DNA of 35,000 nucleotides from Porphyra umbilicalis (GCA_002049455.2 KV919047.1:7526-42525), one strand, 5' to 3'; shown: positions 10,350 through 19,762, counted from the stretch's first letter. The notes: generated by a model not told the origin, from the letters alone. Numbers and translations: made by a program.

Positions 10350-10975
10350 GGCGGAGGCAGCGACGGCGGCGGCAGCGACGGCAGCGGCAGCGACGGCAGC
10401 GGCAGCGACGGCAGCGGCAGCGACGGCAGCGGCAGCGACGGCAGCGGCAGCGACGACGGCGGCAGCGACGACGGCGGCAACGGCGACGGCGGCAACGGCG
10501 ACGGCGGCAACGGCGACGGCGGCAACGGCGACGGCGGCAACGGCGACGGCGGCAACGGCGACGGCGGCAACGGCGACGGCGGCAGCGACGGAGGTGGTGG
10601 AGGTGACGGCGTCGGACGCGACGGCGTCGGACGCGACGGTGGTGGAGGTGACGGGGTTGGACGCGACGGCGTCGGACGCGACGGCGTCGGACGCGACGGC
10701 GTCGGACGCGACGGCGTCGGACGCGACGGCGTCGGACGCGACGGCGTCGGACGCGACGGCGTCGGACGCGACGGCGTCGGACGCGACGGCGTCGGACGCG
10801 ACGGCGTCGGACGCGACGGCGTCGGACGCGACGGCGTCGGACGCGACGGCGTCGGACGCGACGGCGTCGGACGCGACGGCGTTGGACGTGACGGCGTTGG
10901 ACGTGACGGCGTTGGACGTGACGGAGGTGGACGTGACGGAGGTGGACGTGACGGAGGTGGTTGACGGAAAGGTTG
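10350..10975. repeat. 15-base minisatellite in successive variant blocks
   Basis: A single 15-base period changes sequence stepwise from left to right. The blocks are GACGGCAGCGGCAGC (about 10360-10450), GACGGCGGCAACGGC (about 10470-10585), GACGGCGTCGGACGC (about 10605-10880, the largest, some 17 copies), GACGGCGTTGGACGT, and finally GACGGAGGTGGACGT (to 10960). The period is a multiple of three, so frames on both strands stay open, for example an Ala-Thr-Ala-Ser-Asp repeat on the plus strand. This is treated as a repeat and not as a gene. Confidence 0.9.
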
Positions 10976-10997
10976 TCGAAGCGCCACGAATGGATGC

Positions 10998-12505
10998 ATA
11001 GTTTGCGATAGTTTGCAATAGTTGGTAATAATTGGGATGGCAGTGCCCCGAGGCGGGCCACCTTCCCCGCCCGCCTGTGCCATGCGCGAGCACCCGCGCG
11101 GCAGCCCTACACGCGGCAGAGCCGGCATTGACACCTCTCACGCCCTGGATGTACGTATGACATTCTGCCGCCAGTGGGGCGTGCCATGCATGGCGTGCCA
11201 GTGCGATAAGGGACAGCACCAACTTGCTCCCGCGCGGCGCACGACGGCTGCAAACGTATTGCTGCATCCCCAAGAGACATGCCCGCGCGATGGCGCGGCG
11301 TGCAGAGCCCCGGGGGAGCCACTGGAGCCGCAAACAGCTGCGATAGTTTGCGATAGTTTGCGATAGTTGGAAATAATTGGGATGGCAGTGCCCCGAGGCG
11401 GGCCACCTTCCCCGCCCGCCTGTGCCATGCGCGAGCACCCGCGCGGCAGCCCGACACGCGGCAGAGCCGGCATTGACACCTCTGACGCCCTGGATGTACG
11501 TATGACATTCTGGCGCCGGTGGGGCGTGCCATGCATGGCGTGCCAGTGCGATAAGGGACAGCACCAACTTGCTCCCGCGCGGCGCACGACGGCTGCAAAC
11601 GTATTGCTGCATCCCCAAGAGACATTCCCGCGCGATGGCGTGGCGTGCAGAGCCCCGGGGGATCCACTGGAGCCGTAAACAGCTGCGATAGTTGGCGATA
11701 GTTTGCAATAGTTGGTAATAATTGGGATGGCAGGGCCCCGAGGCGGGCCACCTTCCCCGCCCGCCTGTGCCATGCGCGAGCACCCGCGCGGCTGCTCTAC
11801 ACGCGGCAGAGCCGGCATTGACACCTCTGACGCCCTGGATGTACGTATGACATTCTGCCGCCGGTGGGGCGTGCCATGCATGGCGTGCCAGTGCGATAGG
11901 GGACGGCACCAACTTGCTCACGCGCGGCGCACGACGGCTGCAAACGTATTGCTGCATCCCAAGGAGACATTCCCGCGCGATGGCGTGGCGTGCAGAGCCC
12001 CGGGGGAGCCACTGGAGCGGCAAACAGCTGCGATAGTTTGCGATAGTTTGCGATAGTTGGTAATAATTGGGATGGCAGTGCCCCGAGGCGGGCCACCTTC
12101 CCCGCCCGCCTGTGCCATGCGCGAGCACCCGCGCGGCTGCCCTACACGCGGCAGAGCCGGCATTGACACCTCTCACGCCCTGGATGTACGTATGACATTC
12201 TGGCGCCGGTGGGGCGTGCCATGCATGGCGTGCCAGTGCGATAAGGGACAGCACCAACTTGCTCCCGCGCGGCGCACGACGGCTGCAAACGTATTGCTGC
12301 ATCCCCAAGAGACATTCCCGCGCGATGGCGCGGCTTGCAGAGCCCCGGGGGAGCCACTGGAGCCGCAAACAGCTGCGATAGTTTGCGATAGTTTGCAATA
12401 GTTGGTAATAATTGGGATGGCAGTGCCCGGAGGCGGGCCACCTTCCCCGCCCGCCTGTGCCATGCGCGAGCACCCGCGCGGCTGCTCTACACGCGGCAGA
12501 ACCGG
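10998..12505. repeat. Satellite array 2, exact 345-base unit, about 4.4 copies
   Basis: Same satellite as at 1-1748. The GATGGCAGTGCCCCGAGG marker lies at 11036, 11381, 11726, 12071 and 12416, exactly 345 bases apart, with only point differences between units. The left edge follows the 15-base minisatellite. The right edge breaks off inside a unit at GGCAGAACCGGCA, next to the promoter region of ATAD2-like copy A. Since 345 is 115 codons, each unit has a plus-strand open frame of about 114 codons, and one minus-strand frame stays open from 12524 through the minisatellite to 10293. These are consequences of the period. Confidence 0.95.
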
Positions 12506-12531
12506 CATGTACCAAGACGGGCAAATGAGCT

Positions 12532-12585
12532 GGAATCGACGATTCCGGTGATCTAGCTTTGCGTCACTGATCCAGGATTGCGTCA
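12532..12585. promoter_or_regulatory. 15-base palindrome and paired TTGCGTCA sites upstream of copy A
   Basis: GGAATCGACGATTCC (12532-12546) is a perfect palindrome around a central A. Two copies of TTGCGTCA follow at 12559-12566 and 12578-12585, 19 bases apart and about 190-210 bases upstream of a TATA box. TGCGTCA resembles AP-1/CRE-type bZIP sites. A regulatory role is inferred from position and symmetry only. Confidence 0.35.
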
Positions 12586-12740
12586 GGGACAGACAGTACG
12601 GTATTATATGGGTGGTGGGTGCAAACACCGACTGTGGTATTGAACGGCTCTGCCACAGGGCCCACGGGACTGGCGGTTTGGGTTTCTGGTGTGCTGCACG
12701 GTTGCATTCCTGTTGATGAGACTGGGCTGTCGGTCTATCG

Positions 12741-12776
12741 CAATTGGTCGTCCCGCGGGCGCAAGCCCCTATAAAT
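12741..12776 (+). promoter_or_regulatory. Promoter of ATAD2-like copy A (CAATTGG box and TATAAAT)
   Basis: TATAAAT at 12770-12776 with a CAATTGG about 25 bases upstream. The expected start of transcription is about 12800. The first ATG after that is at 12947 in the context CCAACATGG, which suits a 5' UTR of about 150 bases. Confidence 0.6.
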
Positions 12777-12946
12777 GATTGGTTGGCGCTGCGGGTTGGG
12801 GCAAGAGACGGACAGCGCGGTGCTCCAGGCAGCGACACCCTCCTCCCACCCCACCCCCACTGCCCCCGTGGCCTCGTCGGTCGGGCGCCCCCCCCCACCC
12901 CCCCCCCCCCCTCGTGACGTGGCGGCGGCTCGCCTCGCTTGCCAAC

Positions 12947-15275
12947 ATGGTCGGCAAGGCGCATGCCACGCTAGATGACGGTGCCGGTGGCGACCGCGCG
13001 GGCGCTGGGGTGCCCCTCCCCCCCGACGCCGGTCGCCGCGGCGTGGGCGGCGCGGCCGCGCCCGCTCGGGGCAGGGGGGGCCGGCGGGCCGTCGCCGCCG
13101 GCCTTGGGCGCCTCCCGCTGTCGTCTGCCGGGGCGCGACCGCCTGCACCCCCCCCGCTGCCGGCCGAGGTGTCGGCGCTCGGGGTGGCAGGCGCACCGAG
13201 GCCCCGCCCGACGCCCCGCCCACCACCCCCCCCCCCGATCACCTGCCACGGGCGGCGCCCAGAACCTCTCGGCTATGTATTATGGTTCCTTTTGTTTGTT
13301 GTTGGCTGGCCCGCCCCCTCCGCGTCCACAGCACCAGGAGGAGGAGCAGCCACCGCCGCAGCGACGGCAGCGCCACCGCACCCGCACGCCCGACACCGGG
13401 CGCCGCGCGTCCCCCGACTCCCCGCGGTCGACGACGCCACCGCCCGAGCCGCTGCAACTGCCCGACAATACGCCGGGATGGGACGCGCTTGCCGGCCAAG
13501 CGGCCAACGTGGACGCCCTCAAAGTCGCCCTCGCCGTTCTCCTGATGCCCGACGCGCGACGGGCGGCGGGGGCCTCGACCAAGAATAGGGTTTTGTTGAC
13601 GGGCCCCCCCGGGACGGGCAAGACGCTGGCCGTCCGCCTGCTGGCGGGCCGTGCCAAGGCGCTCAATGGGGGCACCACGGTGCCCCTGTGGGTCGTCAAT
13701 GGTGGCGAGCTCCTCTCCAAGGTTATTGGTGAGGGCAAACAGCGCGTCGGGCGTGTGATTGACGCCGCCACCGCCGCGCAGCCGTCCATCATTTCTTTCG
13801 ACGAGTTTGACGCAATCGCGGCCGCGCGCACCGACGGGCGCCAAGAGTCGATCCCGATGATTGCCACGCTGTTGGCACTCCTGGACGGGTTGGTGCGGCG
13901 GGACCGGGTGTTGGTTGTTGCGGCGACGAACCGTGTCGACCTGATCGATCGCGCGTTTCGTCGGCCCGGCCGGTTTGGTACGGAGCTGCGCTCTGGGCTC
14001 CCCGACGAGGCAGGCCGCGCGGTGATCATGCGCGTGCCGGCCGCCGCAGAGGGCGTGCACATGGACGCCGCGGACGCGACCTAGATCGCCGCCCACACCG
14101 ACGACTGGTCGGGGGCCGAGCTCGCGGGCCTCTGTGACGACGCCGCCACGACCGTCCTCCCGCGGCGGTTTCCCGGGTGGCCCGACTCGATTGAGGAGGC
14201 TGCTGACGACACTGTCGACGTGCGTGTCGACTGGCAGGACACCCTCTACCGGCGCGAACAGTCCAAGCGGCTCGGGGCGCCGCCGCCCCTGCGGCGGCCG
14301 CTCCCGAAACGCGTGGCGCCGCTGCTGGCATCGACGCTGGCCGACGTGCGGGCGTTTCTCATTCGCCACTTTCCCGTCCAGCGGCTCCGGTCGGTGCCTG
14401 GGCGTTGCGCCGCCGCAGCGGCGGTTGGGTGCGGCGCGGACACTGGGTTCAGAGCCTTGGCCAAGGACCTTCCCATTTTGCTTCAGCATTTGCTCATTGA
14501 CGGGGACGACAGGATGTGCCCAGGCACCGTCGCGGGTGCGGTTCTGCATGCGCTGACACCAATGCCGATCTATGACGCGGGCTTTGTGTCGCTGACACGT
14601 GGGGCTGGGGCGCGCACCCCCCAGCAGCGGCTGGCAGAGACGATTTACGCCGCCACGTGCGCCGCGCCGGCCGTGCTCTTCATCCCCCACGCAGACTTGT
14701 GGGTGGACGACCCGTCGGCGGGGGACTCGACGGACTCGCGCGTTTTTGAGGCGGCGCTCCGGGACGTGCCCGTCGGCACGCCGCTGCTGGTTCTGGCCAC
14801 AACGGATGGGCGCGCCCGTCCTGCGTTGCTGGCCAGTTTCCCCTTCACCGTTTCTGTGAAATGCGCCACGAATGCGCAGCGCCGCGACTACTGGGCCCAC
14901 ATTGTCAAGGCGTGCCTTGAAAAGTTTACCGCGAAACGCGGGCTAGGTGTGCGCCTGCCAGTCGACATGAAGACCGTACACGCACGGTTGGAGGCGTTGC
15001 AGACACAGTCGGCGGAGTGGAGCGTCGACGACATGGAGCAGATGTTTGAGTGTCTCCGCGCCCTCCTGTGCACGCCAGTCGTGACGGGGGTGGACCTGTG
15101 GGCGAGCCTATTGGCGGCCACCGTCGCGCTCGACGGCAAAGCGCCGAGTGTCGGCGCAAACAACGCCGACGGTGTCGCCAGCGACCACACGCACAATAGT
15201 GGCGGCGGCGGCAGCGGCGCCGCCGCCGCTGACGGCTCTCGTGGACGGCCGGCAAAGCGCTCGCGAGGTGTCTAG
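12947..15275 (+). pseudogene. ATAD2/Yta7-like AAA+ ATPase, copy A, interrupted by an in-frame TAG
   Basis: AAA+ ATPase of the type that acts on histones in chromatin. The main frame runs from an ATG at 12975 (preceded directly by a TAG) to 14084, and continues in the same frame to a TAG at 15275. AAA1 has Walker A GPPGTGKT (13602-13625), Walker B SFDEFD (Glu codon 13803-13805), sensor-1 AATNRVDL and arginine-finger segment RRPGRF. Directly before TDDWSGAEL, a conserved AAA lid motif, a TAG (14082-14084) interrupts the frame. The rest has a degenerate AAA2 without P-loop (AVLFIPHADLWVDD), as in ATAD2/Abo1. The C-terminus ends in the basic KRSRGV; no bromodomain is seen. The better start codon at 12947 is in another frame, which would join through the C11 run at 13226-13236, so the N-terminus is uncertain. 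It is a paralogue of copy B. Most likely a recent nonsense pseudogene or allele. Confidence 0.8.
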
Positions 15276-15542
15276 ACACAAACACCGACCGGCGGGGGGG
15301 GCTTTGCGCAGGTGGACGCGAGTGGGGACAGGGGCGGACGGGTGGGGAAGGCATGGGGGGCGGGGCGGACGCGCAGGGGGCGGGCGTGTTACTGTGCTTC
15401 TCACAAAACTCGGACCTAGGTGCGTCAGCTTATGTTGCAAACCCACTGTTTCATTGGCTCGGGGGCCCGTTCATGATGCCAAAGCGGATGTTGGGACGGG
15501 ACCGTCTGCAACCCGCATCTGCCACCAGACGTGCCACTGCAA

Positions 15543-15690
15543 GATTCGCAGGCTACCGTATGAATACAAACTTCCGTGGTTAAAAATTAGCCGCTACCCC
15601 CCTGTCGACAGCGGGTATAAATACGGACCGGTCGATGAGACTACTGCGACCGCCGCCGACGGGCGTCGACGTCACACCGAGGCGCCCTCG
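15543..15690 (+). promoter_or_regulatory. Promoter of ATAD2-like copy B (GTATAAATACGG)
   Basis: GCGGGTATAAATACGG with the TATA at about 15615-15621, followed by CGGTCGATGAGACTACTGCG where transcription should start. Upstream AT-richer motifs (ATACAAACTTCCGTGGTTAAA, in short pieces) and the TATA block recur at 18872-19010, so this is a conserved promoter unit. The first ATG in the ATPase frame is 15774. An earlier ATG at 15635, in another frame, lies at or before the expected start of transcription. Confidence 0.65.
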
Positions 15691-15773
15691 TGCGAGATCG
15701 CGCGGCTCGCTCGGCGGCGCGCGGGGTGCGCGCGGTGCCGCCGCCCTGTCGTTTGCCCCCCGTCTGCAGCGCC

Positions 15774-16830
15774 ATGTCTCCGCCGTCGCGCGGCACGCCT
15801 CGGGGTGGTCGTTCCGCGCGGGACCGCGCGGCGCTTGCCGCCGTGCGAGACGTGGCGTCGCGCTCGGACGGGCGCCTCCACACTCTGCCGCCGGGGAGTG
15901 CCGCGAGCGCCGCCAACCGCGTGCCCCCCCCCCCGCCCGTCGACGCAGGTGGCTCGCCAGTGCGCTCCGTCGGGGCCAAGCGCGCCCGCACCGACCGGTC
16001 AGCGTCGGGCGGTGCGACCAAGCGCCGCCGGCGGGGCGAGAAGGGTATTTTTCCCGAGCCCGAGCCCCCCGCCCCGCTCCCGTGGGCAACGGTGGCGGGG
16101 CACGACGCGCACGTGTTGCGGCTGCGCGAGGTGCTGGCGCTGCTCACCGCCACACCGCGCGGAGGAGGTGTCGGGCGGCCCCTGCCCTTTCCCCGGGGTG
16201 TGCTGCTAACCGGTCCGCCCGGGACGGGCAAGTCGCTGAGCGTCCGAATGCTCGCCTCGCACGCGCGTGCGGCCAATGGTGGCGCCTCTGTGCCTCTGTA
16301 CCTCATCCGCGGCGGCGAAATCCTCTCCAAGTACGTCGGCGAGGGCGAGCGCCGTTTGCGCCGCCTGCTTGACGCTGCGACCGCGGCGGCCCCGTCCATC
16401 TTGTTTTTCGACCAAGTCGACGCCCTCGCGGCGACGCGGGACGACAACCGCGGCCACTCGCGGGTCGTCAACACCCTTCTCGCCTTGCTCGACGGCTTTC
16501 GCTCGCGCAGTCGCGTGTTGGTCCTCGCCGCGACCAACCGGGTGGACCTGTTGGACTCGGTATTTCGGCGTCCGGGCCGGTTTGACTTGGAGCTCGACTT
16601 TCAGCTGCCCGACGCGTCCGACCACCGGCGGCTGATGGAGCTGCACGCAGGCACGTCGGCAGACGAGACGGCGGTCTCGTACGTCGTCCGACGCACAGAC
16701 GGCTGGTCGGGAGCGGAAATCCGAGGCCTCGCCACCGAAGCCGTGTGCTGCGCGTGGCGCCGGACCGACCCGCAGTGGCTCAAGGCGGTGGCGACCGCCG
16801 CCACAGACCCGGCGACAGTCGGGGGTGGTG

Positions 16831-16867
<37 letters not shown>

Positions 16868-18133
16868 CCTCGGCCGCTCCCAGACGTGACGCACGCGGAC
16901 TGGGATGTGGCGCTGGCCTCCCGAGCGCAGACCGCCCGGGCGGGGGTCTGCCCGGCGCTGCACCGGCCGCTGCCGTTGCGCCTGAGCGCGCTCCTCGAGC
17001 CGACCGTGTCGCGGGTGGTGGGGGTCCTCGACACGCGCTTTCCGCGGGACAAGCTGACCACCCCCGGCGCCGAGTGGGCCGCCCAGGCCGTGGGCGGGCC
17101 GACGTCGTGTGCGTCTGCCGCCGCCATGCTCGCCGCGTGGCCGGTCCTCCCGCATCGCCTCTTGATTGCGGGGCGTGTGGGCATGGGGCAGTCGCCGGTT
17201 GGGGCTGCGGTGCTGTGCCACCTACAGTCCCTGCCCGTGTTTGACGTCGGCTTCCTCTCCCTCACTGCGAGTGGCACCGACGGGCAGCTGCCGCTGCTGC
17301 TGTCCACGGTGGCGGCGGCCGTCCGCGTCGCGCCGTCGGTCTTGTACATGCCCGATGCCGAGATGTGGATGACCGAATCTACCGCCGCCGCCGGCGGGCC
17401 GCCCACCGCGCTGCTGCGCAGCGTGCTGGCCCGCATCCCCGTCGACACGCCCGTGTTGGTGCTCGGCATTGCCAACGCGACCGAGGACGTGACAAACGCG
17501 TGGGCGCCGACGTGGTCGACGGTTGTGCGCATGGACGGGGCGTCGGAGCAGCGGCGGCGGCAGTACTGGTGCCCGGTCGTCGACGCGCTCAAGGCGGTCG
17601 TGCGCAGGCACAAGACCGGCGTCGCGCGTGCCCGCGTCACCGAGTTGGACGTGGCGTTGGACGGCGTGCACCTCACGCACGCACCCGTGGACGAGATGGA
17701 GCGCGTTTTTCAGGAGCTCCTCGACGCCCCCGCGAGCGTACACGAGGCAGCGCCTGTGGCGCACGGGATCGACGCGTGGGTGGCGACGGTGCTGGCGGCC
17801 ATCGACCAGATGTCTGAGAGCGGCGGCCGCACGTCCCTCGGTGGCGCACGTGCCGCTCGGTCGGCCTCGCACGCACCGGACGGTGTGGCTGCTGCCGCAC
17901 CTGTGGGGCACCGCGCCGGTAGCCGCGACATGAACGCTGACCGCCCCCTCGCAGGCGACCGCGGCGCCCGCGGTCCCGCCATAGACAGTGACGCGTCTGG
18001 CGCGCCGCGTGGCACACGAGCCGCGACTGACGAGACGCCTGTCCAACCGTCGGACGAGGCGTCGACCGCGCCGACACCCCGAGCGGAGCGGGGCAAGCGC
18101 AGCACCCGTCCCGTTCGCCGCTGCAACATGTAG
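15774..18133 (+). CDS. ATAD2/Yta7-like AAA+ ATPase, copy B, Walker B Glu replaced by Gln
   Basis: Paralogue of copy A, about 640 bases downstream on the same strand. The ATG at 15774 (GCGCCATGT) follows a TATA box. The N-terminus is disordered with a basic cluster KRRRRGEK that could be a nuclear signal. AAA1 has Walker A GPPGTGKS (16212-16235), pore-region GEILSKYVGEGERR, Walker B LFFDQVD with Gln (CAA, 16413-16415) where the catalytic Glu belongs, sensor-1 AATNRVDL, RRPGRF, and lid motif TDGWSGAEI. A 31-G tract (16832-16862) follows, and the downstream part is in another frame; one more G (or two fewer) joins them. Then comes AAA2 with a P-loop-like GRVGMGQ lacking the Lys, as in ATAD2, and SVLYMPDAEMW. 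The tail after about 17810 is disordered, ending in TAG. No bromodomain is seen. Hydrolysis by AAA1 is predicted to be lost, while ATP binding should remain. Confidence 0.8.
16832..16862 (+). repeat. 31-base G homopolymer inside copy B
   Basis: An uninterrupted run of 31 G between AAA1 and AAA2 of copy B. It would encode a poly-Gly linker, and the reading frame changes across it. Its true length cannot be trusted from any single read type. It can also slip during replication or transcription. Confidence 0.95.
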
Positions 18134-18277
18134 GGTGGGGGGGGGGGTGTGGCAGCCACGAACCGCCGCAGCCGAGCGGCGTGCGTCGACCGTCCATTGC
18201 TCCTGCGAGTGGGTGGTCCGTACGCGTGGCACGGTGTGCCGACGTAACGTGGATGCGATTGGCCGAGGTCGTCACGT

Positions 18278-18334
18278 GACGGTATACCGGTACTGTACGG
18301 ATCCCCGCGTATGTTTACACCACTGTATACCGTC
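18278..18334. repeat. Short inverted repeat GACGGTATAC
   Basis: GACGGTATAC near 18278 and its exact complement GTATACCGTC near 18325 enclose about 37 bases and could form a hairpin. The motif GTGACGGTATACCGG recurs at about 34198. Function unknown. Confidence 0.5.
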
Positions 18335-18348
18335 TGTGAAGGGAGATT

Positions 18349-18440
18349 TCCACGTCTTGGGTGTTCGTAATTCCTCTTTTGCAACAACTGTCAAACGAGA
18401 TGTCGACAATCCGGCAACGCCTCGCCCAGTGTGGCGACAC
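18349..18440 (+). repeat. Dispersed repeat, copy 1 (inverted match to 34897-35000)
   Basis: TCCACGTCTTGGGTGTT, then AATTCCTCTTTTGCAACAAC and TGTCAAACGAGATG match the complement of the right window edge, with mixed substitutions and little gapping. Both copies encode a similar peptide, IPLLQQLSNEMSTIRQRLA here and IPLLHELSNELPTIRKLLA there. It could be the end of a transposable element or the start of a small conserved protein. The family is unknown. Confidence 0.65.
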
Positions 18441-18735
18441 AGCGCCGCTGCCAACGGTCGCGTGGTCTGTCCCGCTTGGCTGCACGCGTCTGGGCCCGCG
18501 CCAGGGGGTGTGCACTGGCGTCGCCGCTCCATCGCGTCGGCTGCTCTGATAAAGGCTTAATTTCATCCCCGCCGGAAAAGAAAATCACGGCTCGCCTCGG
18601 GACAGCCTTGCGTGGTCGGGGGTATTTTCCGTTCCCGCCGGGGCACTCCTGTTGTCCTGCTGGAAACAGCACCCAAGCCAAGCAAGATTTTCACACAATG
18701 ATTTCTCAGATTAGAAAATCATGTGCCACGTCATA

Positions 18736-18866
18736 CAGTGCGTTCTCGTTATAAGAGAATCGTGTACAAAAGAATATGGGTCGCGTGTCATCCATTCCAG
18801 TCCGTGTGGGTCACTTTGTCTTCATATTGAGCCGAATCAGCTGTCTCTTATAACGAGAACGCACTG
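18736..18866. mobile_element. 131-base MITE with perfect 23-base terminal inverted repeats and TA target duplication
   Basis: The left end (18736-18758) begins CAGTGCGTTCTCGTTATAAG and is exactly the complement of the right end (18844-18866). Each end is flanked by TA (18734-18735 and 18867-18868). A TA duplication and CAGTG ends with a TCTCGTTATAA motif fit the Tc1/mariner superfamily, pogo-like type. The 85-base interior has no coding capacity, so it must be moved by a transposase encoded elsewhere. The perfect repeats suggest recent insertion. It sits at the upstream edge of the promoter-like block at 18872. Confidence 0.9.
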
Positions 18867-18871
18867 TACCA

Positions 18872-19010
18872 GATCCGCAGGCCAGAATATTTATACAAAC
18901 ATCCGTGATTAAATAATAGAAGGTGCCCTTCCGGTTGTCAGCGGGTATAAACACGAACTGGTCGATGCGTTTACGATCTCTGCCGACGGCGTCGCCACCA
19001 CACCACGCCT
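18872..19010 (+). promoter_or_regulatory. Duplicated copy-B-type promoter without a gene behind it
   Basis: GATCCGCAGGCC, ATACAAACATCCGTGATTAA, GTCAGCGGGTATAAACACG and GGTCGATGCGT, in this order and spacing, match the promoter of copy B (GATTCGCAGGCT, ATACAAACTTCCGTGGTTAA, GACAGCGGGTATAAATACG, GGTCGATGAG). After about 19010 similarity fades and no ATPase-like frame follows. This suggests a third tandem unit whose gene has been lost, or a mobile promoter segment. Confidence 0.65.
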
Positions 19011-19389
19011 AGTTGAGACCGCCTCCAGCGGCTCTTTCGGATTTCAGGGCCCAGGAAGCCACCAGATTGGATTGGTCCAACAATTTCGGCTTTCTATTGG
19101 CGGTTGCGGTGGCCGGCAGTGCGGTTGGAAAAGAACGCACTTACTGCTTCCACGTCCTCAGTTTTTCCTGCGGAAGTGGATGTGGGCCAATCAGCGCATG
19201 ACACCTACTGAACAGGCGAGATGCCCATGAGTCGACTCCTAGTGAAGGCCGGTCTCTGATCTGTCTTCGGCTCTCATGCGAAAGAGATGACATCCGACGA
19301 GCCCAGTTCGAAGAAGATGCAGTTTGCTGCCTGAGCCGATAACGGTCGTGTGAGTTCTCTTCATACCATTGGGTTCAACAGCCGCCGCC

Positions 19390-19420
<31 letters not shown>

Positions 19421-19760
19421 CCGCCACCGCGGCCGCCGACGAAGACAACCCCGTCGACGTCGACCCTGCCGCCCCAGTGCGCCCCCCCGCGCGTGGCGCT
19501 GCCGCCGCAGGTGCCACCATTCCCCCACCCGGCGCAGCCTCATCCGCTGTATTGTCAGCGTCCTCGTCTGATTCGGATGTCCCGGCGGCGAGCTACTTCA
19601 TTGCCTTGGAAGCGACGCCGCTGACAGCAGATATCAGACCACACATACACATACAGATACGGCGCTGTGCCGCACAGCGTGAGGCCGCACAGTGTTCGGC
19701 CTCGCGCTCTTGCTGCAGCGTCCGTTCCATGCTCAGCTACAAATTGTGAGTGTTGTCCTT
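19011..19760. other. No supported gene; (CCG)n microsatellite at 19381-19437
   Basis: A (CCG/CCA)n run gives Ala-, Pro- or Arg-rich frames, depending on the strand. A plus-strand frame to 19749 starts only at TTG and has no domain. A MITE-free but otherwise featureless stretch separates the orphan promoter from the decayed gene to the right. Confidence 0.5.
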
Positions 19761-19762
19761 CT

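Noticed and set aside
10293..12524. A 743-codon open frame on the minus strand
   Set aside because: It runs through the 345-base satellite and the 15-base minisatellite. Both periods are multiples of three, so openness is automatic. There is no domain.
17640..17820. Bromodomain at the end of the ATAD2-like proteins
   Set aside because: Expected in ATAD2, but I see no bromodomain-type Pro-Met-Asp or Asn anchor in either copy.
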